A stretch of 64,000 nt of DNA from Gnetum montanum (GCA_015680685.1 MNCI01028264.1:70706-134705), one strand, 5' to 3'; numbered from the stretch's first letter, positions 34,630-47,820 are shown. Made by a program: numbers and translations. Notes: generated by a model not told the origin, from the sequence alone.

Positions 34630-36860
34630 GTGATGATCATTTTATAAGAATATAATACAAAGTAATGTTTAGATTCTATTATAGTTATTTTTTATTTTAT
34701 TTTGAAATCCATTCTTTGGCATACAGACTTACTCTAATATTATCTTGGCAACTTAAACACGTTGGTTGACCATTAGACCTTTTTTGTGGATACATGTGAC
34801 CTAATCTTAAAACCTATATTGTTAAATCATTATTCTTAGAATTACCCAATCCCTACCTTTTGAACCTATAAATTCTTGGTAATACTTACATTCTTGCCCT
34901 CTTAGCATCAATTATGCATCTCTTTCTTATTACTCTTGCTCATGATTGAATGTAATGGACCTCTTGGTAATTTCTAGATCTAAATCAATTATTCCTTGAT
35001 AAAAATTTGTTGATAAAAATTACGAATCATGATCATTGTCTTTCTTCCATTAATTTTCTCTTATAGCTAGACCCTTATCAGAGTGACCATTCTATTTTTT
35101 TTTCTTATGTCAAACTAACTCCTTTTGTTATTACTGATCTAATCCTAGTTGCTATTTTCATATCATAATTCATCATTTTTTTTTGCAATTTTTGCTTTGT
35201 CTTTTAACATTATCTTTCTCTAGTGTTATCTCCTCCAAGCAGTGGTGGTGATGGTAATCTCCTTAAACATGAAAACCTAGATAACAACAATGACATTTGA
35301 AAGAAATGACATCTTCAATAAATAATAGCTAGCAGACATTTTAGGCATGTATGGATGTGTTCTACATATAAAGAAGCTAGGAAACAAGGTTTAGACTACT
35401 AATATTGGCTAGTTAGTTAATGGGAAAGCATTATAGAGAATATAATTTGATACTTGATACACATCACTTGTGATTGTTCATATAGTTAATATCAATAAGA
35501 TTTCATTAAACATGATTTGCAAAAAGGTAATTGATAGAAGAATAGCTAGTACTTTATAATTAACTTTGGAATACATCCATCAATATGTTATAGTTAGTAT
35601 TAAATCTTATTTAGGATGATAGTGGAGAGTTAGGGCTTAGGGTAGTTATAGGGTTGATACTAGCCAAAACATAATTCATGGTGATTTTCTAACCTAATAT
35701 TTATGCATATGTCATACATGAGGGTTGGTGTAGATGGGTGAGATATTACACTAAATAGTTCTTAGTGGCTAGCTTAAGTTAATATTAATCTTATAGTTAT
35801 TCTAATGTTTGATGTTGGAAACCTTATAGGAATATCACCAATGATTCAATCATGGGTTAATGGTATATTATCACATTAATGATAATCTTAATGATTTTTA
35901 TTAACAAATAAGTTAAATATTATTCTTTTATTTAATGATTTAATTATATCAATATTTATTGTTAGTTTAAATAGTATGTTTTGCAACATGGGCCTTATTT
36001 TCCATCTTATTCTAGATGGTACCAATGTGATTTTCTCTACTATGAAGGTTTTCTAACCCTTTAGCATTTGTTTCATCCAAATTTTAGGTAGAAGGCTTCT
36101 ATATAATTTCTTGGTAATGATGCAAATTCTAGTTCTATATCCACAATAGAAGCATTTTCTACTAAACAATGTGTTGTGGATGAAAGATGTATCTTTATGT
36201 ATTTAATATTATGTTTTAACCATTCAACACACTTATATTTTAGAAATTTATATATATATTTATTGAACTCTATTATTATGTCATAACAAGGCCTAAATGA
36301 ACATTAAGAAGTTAATATGGATTTTCGAGTGGTTTCTATGTTACTTTTCAAGTTAACTTATATGTTTTTATTACTGTTATAAATATTAAATTCCCCTAAA
36401 GATTTGTTACAAAGGCTAAATCTTATTTATTATACCCTATGAATAGTTTAGTTTTTATTAATTCTCTAAGAATAATTTTTTGGGTGTGACATCTTAATTG
36501 TAAGGAAAGGCCTAGAATAGCATATCTATAAAATCCTCTTTAACTATGAATTAAAAGCCTACAATCATTGGTCTTTAGGCCATGAGAAGAAATGAATAAT
36601 TCACTCTTTCTTATTTGCTACAAGAAATATATGTGTGATGAATATTTAATCATCATGGTGTAAAACTAATTTTTTAAAAGAAAAGAAAAAAGAAAGATGG
36701 AGCAAGATAAGTAAGGAAGAATTGGTATGCATGTTTAAGAATATTCTTATCCCATTTCATCCAAAGCTAATGACAAATGTTGTAGCATTTAGCAACATTA
36801 ATGAAAGAAGATGAAAAAATTTTTATAAGAGAGGTAAATACATCTTCTCATCTTTAATCC
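34630..36860. other. 2.2 kb of AT-rich DNA without a recognised gene
   Basis: Short codon-like stretches occur around 35,290-35,560 in two competing frames, but neither matches a family I know and both are interrupted, so no gene is called. Confidence 0.45.
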
Positions 36861-36869
36861 ATTCTAGGA

Positions 36870-38790
36870 AAGATTATATGCAACCAAAATTACAATTCTA
36901 ATCCTCTCTTTTATGAGACATTTTTCATATTCATAATCTCAATCTTAATCCCTTCTATTGTGAGAAATTATGCATAGGTGAAAATCACCATTCCTTGTCC
37001 CTTGCTATAACTCTATTTTCTATGCCTTCAAACATTTCATGAATAGGTCCATCACTCTATCCAATAATAAAAACCGATGCTTAGAATTACCCTCTATTCT
37101 ATAATGTATAAGAGATTGATTCCTGGAAAGCATCACATCATTTCTCTAACAACTATAACCAAAAGTGCACAACCATAATTTCTATAAGGTTGGCTAAAAG
37201 GTAGCGGAGTAAGGTTTCCCAACCAGAAAAGTGATAGAAAGTAGACATAAAAATGACATTAAAAACTGAGAAAAAAATACTTTCTAAAGAAATAAAAACT
37301 TTTTAAAATGGGAAAATAAAGATTCTATTTGTAGGTAAATGATAATATACCTCAATTTAAACCAAGAAGAATGTGCTATCATACATAATAGTCCTCATCA
37401 TTATATTTATGATTCAAAACATAAAACTAATAATAATCCCATCATTTCACCTTGCTATAAAAGAATTGCATAGTGTTAATCATTAGTCTATCATTCTAAA
37501 TACTATAAAATGAGTTGCATAGTGTTGAAAAACATCTTACCATCCCCACTATTATAAAACATATAGTACTTTTTATTATTACTTCCATCATTCCTATTAC
37601 TATGGAAAAAAATTTACACAACCCAAAAATCTTCATTTTCATATCACTATGAGAAATATAACATTACCCATATTACTATTTTCTATTATGATAAATAGTA
37701 TGCAACTAATATCATTATCATAAGCCATACTATTGTATGAAATGAAACACAAGTAATACCATTGTTATCATCCTCTTTATCATCAACCCATCCCTTAGCA
37801 TGAGAAAATATATTATAGTACAAAATATATCCTTTATCATAAGAGAATGGTAAACAATTTTATGACCTTACCTAAATGTGAAAACTCATGTCTAATTCAA
37901 TCCTCCACTTTACAATGTAAAATCATTACCTTTATAGAATATCTAGATATATTTTGAACAACTATTATAAAAAATATCCTTATCACCTATGAGATCACAT
38001 GACAATGGGTACACTTGGCCAAGGGAAATTAATGGTTCAAAAAGGAGGGAAAGGACAAACATTTTAAGAAAAATAAAGTGAATGTAAAACCTTTTAAAAA
38101 AGAGAAAAAGTGATAAAAGAAAATATTTGTATGTAGATATAAAATAATCCATCTTAGTTAAAAGGAAAAGTCAATGCTACAACAAATCTTGTTTATCATC
38201 ATTGCTATGAGAAATGTTGTATAATAACAAGGAAGCATCTCAATCATCATTACTACTATGCAAAATTATAAACACCATTAGAATCTCAGTCATCATTAGT
38301 ATTGCAAAAAAAAATATAAATAATGAAAAAAGTGGGAAACCATCTCAATCATTTTCATTGCCATGAAAACTTGTGTATAACCCAAGAATCTCAATCATCA
38401 TCACTACTATGAAAAAACATACAAAGTAACAAATAAAAATGAAAGGCATCATCATCATCACTATTATGAGAAATTATGCATAACACATGAAATCTAGACA
38501 TCAATCATTATTGCAAAAAAATCTACATAGCAACAAAAAAAATCCTAGTCATTATCCATTACTATGATTGATTGTGCACAATTTGAAAATTCAAGTCTTC
38601 CTCATACACTATGAGAAATTATGCATAACATAAAAATTCCAAGTGATCCTCACATATTGTGAGAAATTTTTTATAGTGTAAAAATTTTAATCTTCCCCAT
38701 TACTATGAGATGTTGTGCATGGCATCAAAATTCATATAATCTTAATTACTTTGAAAATATCTTCATAGCATGACAAATTTTCATCATGAT
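36870..38790. repeat. Degenerate minisatellite, ~50-65-bp units
   Basis: The theme 'aatctcaatcatcat-actactatgagaaattatgcataaca' recurs, for example near 36,945, 37,640, 38,205, 38,465, 38,608, 38,658 and 38,703. Copies vary in length and are interrupted by A-rich spacers at about 37,190-37,340 and 38,030-38,160, which themselves look alike. A catcatcatcatcac microsatellite lies at about 38,448. The short minus-strand frame inside (38152-37943) is composition noise. A related piece recurs at 39,890-40,150. Confidence 0.6.
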
Positions 38791-39880
38791 CCTATGTTAA
38801 GAAAACTATCAATTTCAAACTATGTTAGATTTTCATTTTACATTTTCTTTGGGAAACTCTCTAATATACCAAAATATATATAATAAGTCAATGGAGTAAT
38901 ATTAACTTTTATCTATAAGATAATTATTATTTGTAATACTTTCTATAATTATGAGTATTGTATGTCTTACTAACTATTTATGAATTGTCTAAACGATGAA
39001 TATATCCACATTGGCCTAGTTCATAGATTAATATTTATCATAGCATATCATAAATAGTATATAACTAGTACTAGTTATAATAATGGTAGATCATAAGAAT
39101 AAACAACATAATATTTAGGTTTATTCTTACTTTGAATTAGGTTAAACTAAGCTCATAAAAACTTCTTGTATTTCAATGATGTTACTTCTTCCTCTAGTAA
39201 TACTACAACTTTTATATTTTTGTAGTATCTTTTAACATTTTGGGCTCATTGTATACTTATATTGCTAATGGATAATTCTTTATTCTTAGTATATTCTTAG
39301 TCTTATGTGAGTTGGACCACTCTAGACTTCTTCAATGATAAGAAAATAAGTAGGTTCATCTATACTTTAATATATGATGAACTACTATTTCAATCATAGC
39401 ATGTATGTCACTTATTTATTAGTACTTATTTCTTGAATTCTTCATTCAAGTTCACTATCTATAATTTCTTTAATCTTAGTCCTTAGTACACTAGTCCTTC
39501 TTTTAATGTTGGATATATCTAGGATTTCATCTTCTCTCATCTTTATAATCTAGAATTCACATTTATTCTTAGGTACATTCAATAAATCTAGAGGCCTTTT
39601 CATGGAAATACATATTACAACCATCCTTTTTCTTCTTCTACTTATCTCATGTGGTCTTATGAATCATGATCATGTTCTCTTTCATCTTATAAATACTATT
39701 CTTGTTGTTGCTCCACATACTTTAATTGATTCACTTGGTTATGAGTTATGTTTTAGGACTTCTTTATATGCTGTGAAGAATTGTGACTATCCATGAATCA
39801 TCATGACTTTTCATAGTCTTTAATTACTTATGTTAAAAAATTAAATATTGAATCTTGATTAGAGGATATACTCTAATACT
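38791..39880. other. AT-rich DNA, no supported gene
   Basis: A plus-strand open frame at 39602-39796 begins with a hydrophobic run (ILFLLLLISCG) but has no family resemblance and no flanking coding signal. I leave it out as a gene. Confidence 0.45.
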
Positions 39881-40064
39881 CCATATCACAATTATCATCT
39901 TTTCCATTATAAGAAAAATAGTGTACATCCAATCTCTTTATAATTAGCCATCCTTGGTATGTGAGAGAGAAACAAAACCTACACTACTATCATTATCCTC
40001 TCTATCATCACCCTTATTTACTCTAACAAAATAGATCATATCTCAACATCCATCCCTTTACCTT

Positions 40065-40244
40065 GAAAATATGAGGAGAAGCCTCGTGATCCTATTCAAA
40101 TATGAAAGTCCTTATTTAGTCCTCCATCTTAGAGTGTAAAATTATTTAATCTTATGAAACTATGGAATTTTTCACTATAATGTAAAGGATTGAACAAGGA
40201 TTTTCATATTTAAATAGGATCATGAGGCTTCTAATCATATTTTC
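40065..40244. repeat. 180-bp imperfect palindrome (hairpin-forming)
   Basis: The left arm (from 40065) and right arm (to 40244) are reverse complements about a centre near 40,154. The outer 49 bases of each arm differ at only about six positions; the match weakens towards a loop of about 25 bases. Core of the left arm: aagcctcgtgatcctattca; right arm: ggatcatgaggctt in reverse. The left half is also similar to 37,860-37,930, so the palindrome seems to derive from the minisatellite family by inverted duplication. Confidence 0.8.
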
Positions 40245-42799
40245 CTATTCAACCTTAGATGTACTAACCTTTTCAATATTCCTATTCTACTTGACATGTA
40301 CTACCCTCTTCATAAACATACATATGTTTTAGATAAAATAAATATTCTTTAGTAGTCAATCTTTGATTGTCAAAGATTTTTTTGCCTAATGCTACTAGTG
40401 TAGAATCCTTATTACTCTAGTAGAGTAGTGATTTGAAGCTTTAATCATTTATTTTTCTACCTTGATGCATAATTATATCTTTTTAATGTAGCTAATTGTT
40501 TTTGTAACTTTTATATTTCTCACTTGTGATTTTTAATTTCTTATTATAACAATTATATTCTCATATGTTTCATCTTGATGAAAATGCTAACATTAATAAA
40601 AAAATAATCTATTACTCAAAATTATAGATAAATATTAGTCAAATCAAATAATTCTCCCATACTATCTATGAAACACCCTTATTAATTATTTATAATGTTC
40701 TATAAATAACTAATAGAAGTACTATAAACCTTAAGGATTTGAATTCAACCTTAATAAAATTAACTAATAAGGAAGGACTAAGATCCATGGAATTAAAGTT
40801 AATATCATACATAACTAAACCACCTACTATTTCATGTCCCTCTTTGGCATTTTCCTAGCTACACAAGGCTCTTTGCAAGAAAATGCAAGAGGAGTTAGAA
40901 GCTCTCAAGAAAGAAAGGTTACTTTATTTTCTATGCATGGAGCATATATAGGTTTGGGCCAAATTTCTAAAGATTTGGATCAAGAAGAAGTTTCCAATTG
41001 AATATTCAAAATACTTCAAAATGCAGAAATGCCACAAAAGCTCTAAATATCTAAGTATTTTATATTTAATTTAGAAATATTTAAAAAATAGGTTTTGGTT
41101 CATGCTTAATATCAATATATATTGACATATCATAGAATAAACTTAATACTAATATTGAATCATCCTAAGTGAGTCCCTAATGATTAGGTCTTAATAATAA
41201 TTTCACTACTAAAATCCTTAGTAATTGAGGTATATACCTTGGAAGGATGAGTTTTGACTATGTCTCACCACATACCATTAGATTTAACTAATCAATTCAT
41301 GATTTTGGCTAAATCATCAGTTACATATAAACTTACAAATTAAATCCAAGGTTGAAAATCAATGCTTACCCTTATTTCTTTGGAGTGGATTCTACTAAGA
41401 AATACCTGACTATTACATGCAAATAAGGGCATTTTAGAGATTCATGATTCCTACTACCAACTATGCAAGCTAGGTCATAATATATTAAATTTTATCTTAT
41501 TTTTCTTTAAGATACCTTTAAATATTTCCAAAATAACTCAAAGAATCTGCAAATTTTGATTAAAATCCTATTCTAGGTTAACTGCATAATCCAAATAATC
41601 ATAAAATATTTCAAAAGAAAGTTCAGTAGAGTTTCCATATATTCCAAAAAATTCATCAAATGAATAAAAATGATTTATATACAATTTTAAATTTTAATAT
41701 ATTTTCAATGTAAACCAAACGTAAAATGACAAAAATTTAATTAAAGTTTGGCATAATAGTAAAAATAATAAAATAATAGCAAAGAGTTAAGTAGCAAAGA
41801 GGAAGACTAAAAAATTCATAACAAGTAGGAAATAATTATAAAAATAAAAAATAAATAAATATTCTAATGGAATCTCTATGTGTTCAAAGTCTTCTTCTTT
41901 GTCTTCCTTTCCCCCCAAAATACTCGCAACCTTCTCTTTCTTCCCACATGTCTAAAATTTTCTATGCATGAAAATAAAACATAATGGAATTCTAAGTTCC
42001 TATTTATAGGATGAAGTGTTACATGTAGCATGATACATCTTTAGAATTCATGTAAGTGTCAATGAACTCTCTTTCTACAATGGAACATATTAATGTTTCT
42101 ACTTAAACATGAAATGCAAAAAGAGGTTTTCTATTAGAGTAGGAAATCACAATTTGTTAGTGTAAGGGGCTATAGAGGGGAGGGAAGAAAGGAGGTGTTT
42201 TTGATTTTTTGATTTTTTTGAGATTTTCATTTTTTGAAAATTTTAAATTTTTCTTAAAATAAACTTAATAGCTCTAACTCTGAAAAACAAATGATCAAAT
42301 CTAGAATTTTCTAGTATTTTGGGTACATGGTAAGGTTAAATTCTAAGTAGAACATCATCTTAGGGTACTCTCTTAAAAAGGATATTTTAAGATATATTTA
42401 GTTTTAATTAAAAAGTACAAAATTCTAGTTTGATGACAAAAAATTATAAAGGATTTGACTTGGATAGGATTAGGGTTCTAAACATTCCATAAAAAATATT
42501 TTATCAGCATATGTATGTAATGAAAAATAAAATATGTATAACCAAACATTTATAAATTATAATAACTAACAAAGAAAGAGCTCCAAGGGTAATTAAGTTT
42601 CAACATTAAACCATCAAATATATAAGAGATCTATAATTAAGCACCAATAGTAGTAAGAAGAAAAAGATATAAAACTTTAATAACGTAATTTCTTATTATT
42701 GAATTTAGAAAATTAAAAATAATTTATTAAAATACATGTGATTCTATCATATTAAATAATGAAACCTATTGAAAATTTCAAGTGAAATAATTTTTAGAT
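40245..42799. other. 2.5 kb of AT-rich DNA without a recognised gene
   Basis: No coding frame or known repeat stands out. A T-rich block (gatttttgattttttg...) lies near 42,200. Some of this could be old LTR sequence but no partner copy exists in the window. Confidence 0.45.
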
Positions 42800-44270
42800 C
42801 TTCATAGATGGTAGATGCTATGCTCTACTCAATATACACCCTTCAAAGGGCTTTACCAAAATGACCTTCTTTCATTATATCTTTTTATCTTATTGGCAAC
42901 TAACCTCTACAAGTGGTTCCAAAAAGGAAGCATCATCTCCTCTCTTTCATGGGACTTATCATCCCTCAAATATGCAAATAATATTTTTATCTTCTTTAGG
43001 AAATCTATTATTGATGCTAGAAAGATTAAAATAATGCTTGGTCTTTTGCACATTCCAATGGCCTTGATATCAACTAGACTAAGAAAAGCCTCTTCTAGAT
43101 TAATTGCTCATAAGACCACTTTTAGAGGATTGTAGATCATTTCAATTACACCAAAGGTAATATCTTCATTTCTTACTTGGAAAAATCCCTTTTCATTTGA
43201 AAAAAGTCTATCTATTTATAGAGAAAAGTTATTAATAAATTCCATAAAAAACTTGCCTAATAAAAAGTATTTCCTCTCTTCCACTAGAAAACTAACTCTT
43301 CCAAAAATCATTTTCTCTAATATTCTTATTTATAAATTGATGATCCTATCAAAACCTCTTTCCTTCTCCCAAATGATGGATAAACATAGTTTGGAGTTCC
43401 TTTGGATAGGATTGAAAGAAAAACAAATATTTCACTTAGTTTATTCGAATAAAGTTATTACCTGGATGCATGCTAAAGATTTTGGTATCATCAAACACAA
43501 AGAGCATGCTCTCATTCTAACCAAAAAAAAAATTAGGACAATTCTAAATAGAGGATAAAACTTGGATTTGATCACTTTACCATATATACAATAGTATTTA
43601 GAACTTGGGAGAGAGGCCTTTGAAGGTTTAGAAATTAATCAAGATGGGTTGATTCTTTTTCAATTACTAAACATTTTGAGATTTGGTCCTATTAGTATTC
43701 ATATGCTTGCACTTTAGTTCCATGAAAGAATAAGTAAAATTTTAGGACACAAATTCTTCCTAACTATCTCTCTTTAAAAAATGACAAGTAATAATGAAGT
43801 CATAAACTTTTTTATTGAAGAAGGGAATTGAACCGTAATTGTGGAAATTTCCTAGTCTTAAGCTCAAGAGGAACTTTAAGAGATATACTCTAATCTTTGA
43901 TGGTACAACCCCTAGGGTAGTCCCTAACAACTATATTCATCTTTTAGAATAGTAATTAAAAGTAATCAATTTCCAATCTAGTTATGAAAAATGATCCAAA
44001 ACTCTATAGTGGAAAGCTATATAACTAATTGAAAGTGTGGTTCTTAACTTATTACCAATACAACTATTTTCACTTATGATAAGCTCTAGAAAAGGAATTA
44101 CTCACTCATATCAAGATGTGTTCTTTGCATTAAGAAATGTAAAATAATGGAGAACCAATTTAATAAGTACATGGACACCATTTCTATCAAAAATGTTGGT
44201 TTCTAAACAAACATTAGATTGTTGTTAGAATGTAGTGCCTTGTAAAACAATTAATAAATATTAAGCCTAC
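42800..44270 (+). pseudogene. 5'-truncated LINE ORF2 (RT C-terminal part and zf-RVT)
   Basis: The frame 42815-43135 carries FKGLYQNDLLSLYLFILLA and SLKYANNIFIFF, matching the LINE RT blocks 'RGLRQGDPLSPxLFxLxA' and 'YADDxxIF'. The catalytic YADD has become YANN, so it is dead. The next frame (43253-43558) contains RKLTLPKIIFSNILIYKL and HSLEFLWIG, which fit 'GRxTLIKxVLxSxPxY...xxxFLW'. Near 44,090-44,150 SLISRCVLCIKKCKIMENQF resembles the zf-RVT module. The endonuclease and the first RT blocks are missing, as in a typical 5'-truncated insertion. It is the opposite orientation to the LINE at 28-33 kb. Confidence 0.75.
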
Positions 44271-45689
44271 AAAATTGCATTATGGATAGAGATGATTTAG
44301 TTAATTTGGTTTCAACAAAATACCTAAAAAATTTGGTGCATGTGCCTCTTGAATTTCATTTTATATTATGAGAAATAATGTTAAGTAGTACAACTCAAAA
44401 AAGAATAACATAATTCCAACATGGTTCATGTAAGCATTTACAAGCCCAAGTATCATAAGCCATTTTTCTATGATAACTTTTGACCATCTCTGATGTATCT
44501 ATTACTTGTATTGCCTAATTGGGCTTCTTATCTTGAGGCTACAAGTATGTCCTACATGTTAGGTTGCCTAGGCTACATTACTATGGTAAGATAATACTTT
44601 CATTGTAGAAGATATATAGGTAATAGTACTAACTAATTTTATGACAATGGAAATTAGCCTTCCTATGATAAGCACAACAATTTCTAGAAGTAAGAGGTAT
44701 GCACTAATGGTGATGCAATACTTCCTTAACTATAATTGCATTTGAGTGAAGTGTTGGAAAAACTATAAACGAGATGACATGTGGATGGTTTGGATAAAAC
44801 TCATGTAACATGTCATCAAGTACTTACCCTTAACTCAAAAATTGTTGACCTAACCATGTTCCACTTTCAAATTCTTTGCATACTGCATCCTAGATAACTT
44901 ATGGATGTGGTAAACCTTCAAAAGTGGCTCACCTTAATTATCTTAAAGAGATTTAAATTACTACATGCATTGGTTTTTTTCTTATTACCCATTTCATGCT
45001 CATCTCTTGACTTCTCAAATAAGTAAAAGGCCTCTTGTTGAATACCTAGCATCCTATTATTTCTCTCCCTGGTTTATTGGTGAGTGATGTAAAATGTTAG
45101 AATAATTTAACAATCTAGTTCTAATGCCATCTACAATGCTAACTAATTTTAGAAGCATCGCATAGAAAGAAGCCACCATATTGTCATTGAACTTAAAGCA
45201 TGAAATCCTAAAGTCTAAGGAATCATTAAGAGACAACATTATCCTAATCCTTGTGACCAAAGAGCATTTGATGAAGGGAAACTCAACACATTCACTAAGG
45301 TTAAAGCTAATAGTAGAATAGAAGACTACTTAGAGAGCCCGTCCATCAATCTAAGTGCATGGTAGCTCCTTCTAATGTAAAGGGTTCCCTAGTGCTAATG
45401 GTCAATGAGGACAATGAGGAGGTTTCTAGTGAACTAGTGTATAAGTCATATTTGAGCATCCATGAACAACTCCCCAACACTAGCCTAGACATTAATATAC
45501 TAGATCACAATGAAGTTATGATGGTGATGTATCGCTTTATAGAATATATCTCTCTACCTCAAATTACTATGAAGAAGTTTTGTGGGCTTTCATCTAGCAT
45601 CCCTCTTTGGAACTTCTATAAAGGAATGTGGGAGATACTAATACAAGGCATCTTTTCTTCCATGGTCTCTCACCTTGAAATGGCCATCT
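44271..45689. other. Region upstream of the copia element; no gene recognised
   Basis: Open frames at 45260-45057 (minus) and 45359-45736 (plus) show no known domain. The second even runs through the copia primer-binding site, so it is not a real gene. The copia 5' LTR should end just before 45,690, but this stretch shows no similarity to the DNA after 49,670. Confidence 0.45.
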
Positions 45690-45701
45690 TGGTATCAGAG
45701 C
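45690..45701 (+). other. Copia primer-binding site (initiator tRNA-Met)
   Basis: TGGTATCAGAGC is the standard plant LTR-retrotransposon primer site, complementary to the 3' end of initiator tRNA-Met. It lies 39 bases before the gag ATG. A plausible LTR end (..GCCA) is three bases upstream. Confidence 0.9.
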
Positions 45702-45739
45702 TAAGTTCCATGAAACACTATCATTTTTTCAAATAATTT

Positions 45740-46450
45740 TTGGGAAAATTCATTACCAACTCTCTATCCAAAATTGAAATTGAAAAGTTTAATAGGTACA
45801 ACTATGAATTATGGAAGATCAATATGGAGGCTTTCCTTGTTGAAAAGCACCAACACAGTGCAATTTCAATAGTAAAGCCAAATAAGATGCTTGATGAAGA
45901 GTGGGAAAAGTTGAAATTGAAGGTGATAAGTACAATTCATTGATGTCTTTTAGATTTAGTATTACTTAATATTTTCAATGTTTCTTTTACTAAAGATTTA
46001 TGGGATAAATTACAAACTTTATATCAAACAAAGTCCCTAACCAATAAGTTGTTGTTGAAAAAATGATTGTATGATTATAAAATGGTTAAAGTTACTACCA
46101 TTATAGAACACTTAAATGTATTAAATACACTAGTCCATCAGTTACAATCTATGGGGATGAAAATGGATGAGGAAGATCAATGCATCACACTTCTCAGCAT
46201 ACATTTAGATTCATGGAAGACATTTGTGAGGGCTATAAATAATACATCTAATAGCTTTATTTTTTATAATATTGTTGGTCAATTGTTATCTAAGGAAGAA
46301 ATAAGAAAAATTTCTACTCCTCAAAATGATGTAAAGCCAAATTTTGTTAAGAGGCCTTAATTTAAGAATGAGCCTTAAAAGTTTGTAAAGAAGAAACCTA
46401 AATGTTGGAATTATGGTAAATTTGTTCATGTAAAGAAATACTGTAAAACC
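45740..46450 (+). pseudogene. gag: Copia gag (UBN2-type) with decayed zinc knuckle
   Basis: MGKFITNSLSKIEIEKFNRY-NYELWKINMEAFLVEK (45740-45943) matches the copia gag start 'KFDGxNFxLWKxxMxxxLxxK'. After stops and a shift, DKLQTLYQTKSLTNK, IIEHLNVLNTLVHQLQSMGM, MDEEDQCITLLSIHLDSWKT and IVGQLLSKEEIRK follow, in the family order. The knuckle near 46,400 reads CWNYGKFVHVKKYC, with the second Cys changed to Tyr and Gly to Val. Start chosen at the first ATG after the primer site. Confidence 0.85.
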
Positions 46451-46529
46451 CCTTTGAAAAAGGGGAAATGGAGTAATGTACCAAAAAGTGATAAAGCCCC
46501 TCTTACTCAAGAGATTTTTATGTTGTTTC

Positions 46530-47010
46530 ATCTTCTGATAATACTGGTACATATTCATGGTATGTGGACTCCGGTGCATCTCATCACTATACTCCACATG
46601 TTGATTAGTTCAGTGACTAAACATCATTTGATCTCAAAATGGTAAGATTGGGTAAGTATGGTTTATGCAAAGTTATAGGTTATGCAAGGTAAAGATAGTT
46701 TAAAAATGAAGCAGTTAAATCAATTTCCAATGTATGTCATGTTTCAGCACTTACTAAAAATATTTTTTCTATAAGTGAATTGGATGATGCAGGACTAGCT
46801 ATTATCTTTGAACGTAGAAAATTTTCAATACTACATAGTTTACCTCTTTTGGCTTCTAGAATTAAAATAGGCAAGTTGTATAGATTAGAAGTTAAGATAT
46901 TAAAGTAGAAATTAAGTGCATTTATAGTTATTGATTTAAATTCAAGTATTGATTTGTGGCATAAAAGAATGGAACATCTTGGTGAAGATGAACTTAAGGA
47001 ACTTTACAAG
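46530..47010 (+). pseudogene. Copia protease and GAG-pre-integrase domain
   Basis: TYSWYVDSGASHHYTP (about 46,550-46,600) is the copia aspartic protease active site, with D-S-G intact. It continues ISNVCHVSALTKNIFSISEL ('NVLYVPxLxxNLLSVSQL'). The GAG-pre-integrase block reads DLWHKRMEHLGEDELKELYK (about 46,955-47,010; family 'LWHxRLGHLxxxxLxxL'). Several in-frame stops. Confidence 0.8.
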
Positions 47011-47014
47011 TAAT

Positions 47015-47820
47015 GTAAATTTAAGCTTTTAAAGATTCCTTGGATTTCTATCATCATTGTCTACAAGGTAAAAGAAGATGTCATAGTTTTCAAAGAAGTA
47101 ATGCTAAACCTCTTCAAATAATAGAACTACTTAAAGATATTAAAACAAGTTCTCTTGAAGGTGCTATGTATTATGTTTCTTTTATTAATTATTATTCTAC
47201 AAAGAACTAGATCTATTTATTAAAACATAAGTTTGAAGTATTTGGAAAATTCTTAGAATTCAAAGATCTTGTTGAGAATTATTCAGAAAATAAAATCAAA
47301 ATTCTAAGACCTAACAACGGTGGTGAGGGTTGCTCAAAAGAATTTAAATTTTTTGTAAAGAACAAGGCATTCAAAGGAAAAAGACTATTCTAGGGACTCT
47401 TGAATAAAATGAAGTAGTAGAGTGCTTCAATGAAACATTGATGGAATGTGTCAGATTTATGCTTAGTGAATCTAATCTTGACAAGCATTTCTAGGATGAA
47501 GCAGTAATGACTACATGTTATCTTATAAATAGATCTCTTTCACTAGCTCTTAATAGAAAAATTCCAAAGGAAGTTTAGAGTGGAAGGTCCATTAATCTAA
47601 ACTATTTGAAGATTTTTGGTTGTGAAGCCTATGTACATGTTCTAAAATATGATAGGTCCAAATTAGACTCTAACTCTATCAAATGTATTTTTCTTGGCTA
47701 TGGACATGATGTTAAAACTTCTAAGTTGTATAATCAACAAACTAAAAGGGTTATTTATAGTTGAGATGTTATCTTTAGAGAAAAATGTGGATCTATGAAG
47801 GAGGAATCTTCTAATACCTA
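47015..47820 (+). pseudogene. Copia integrase core
   Basis: YLLKHKFEVFGKFLEFKDLV and KIKILRPNNGGEG (about 47,305-47,335) correspond to 'FLKxKSEVFxxFxxFKxxVE...IKxLRSDNGGEY'. The catalytic Asp of SDNG is Asn here. Then EVVECFNETLMECVRFML ('GVAERxNRTLxExxRxML'), AVMTTCYLINRSLSLALNRK and LKIFGCEAYVHV ('LRxFGCxAYVH'), and CIFLGYGHDVKTSKLY. Integrase would insert the cDNA. Position before RT is the copia signature. Confidence 0.85.

Noticed and set aside
35280-35560. Fragment of a host gene
   Set aside because: Two frames gave protein-like stretches, but neither is consistent over more than about 30 codons and no family could be named.
36870-38790. CRISPR-like array
   Set aside because: Units are variable in length and sequence, spacers are not unique, and the context is a plant repeat region; it is a decayed minisatellite.
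39602-39796. Possible small secreted or membrane protein (hydrophobic start)
   Set aside because: Isolated 64-codon frame in AT-rich DNA with no flanking exons, promoter or similarity; hydrophobic runs are expected from T-rich codons.
45359-45736. 125-codon plus-strand open frame
   Set aside because: It runs straight through the copia primer-binding site and ends just before gag. No domain is recognisable, so it is a chance frame.
46286-46597. 103-codon minus-strand open frame
   Set aside because: It is antisense to copia gag and protease, which are recognisable on the plus strand.
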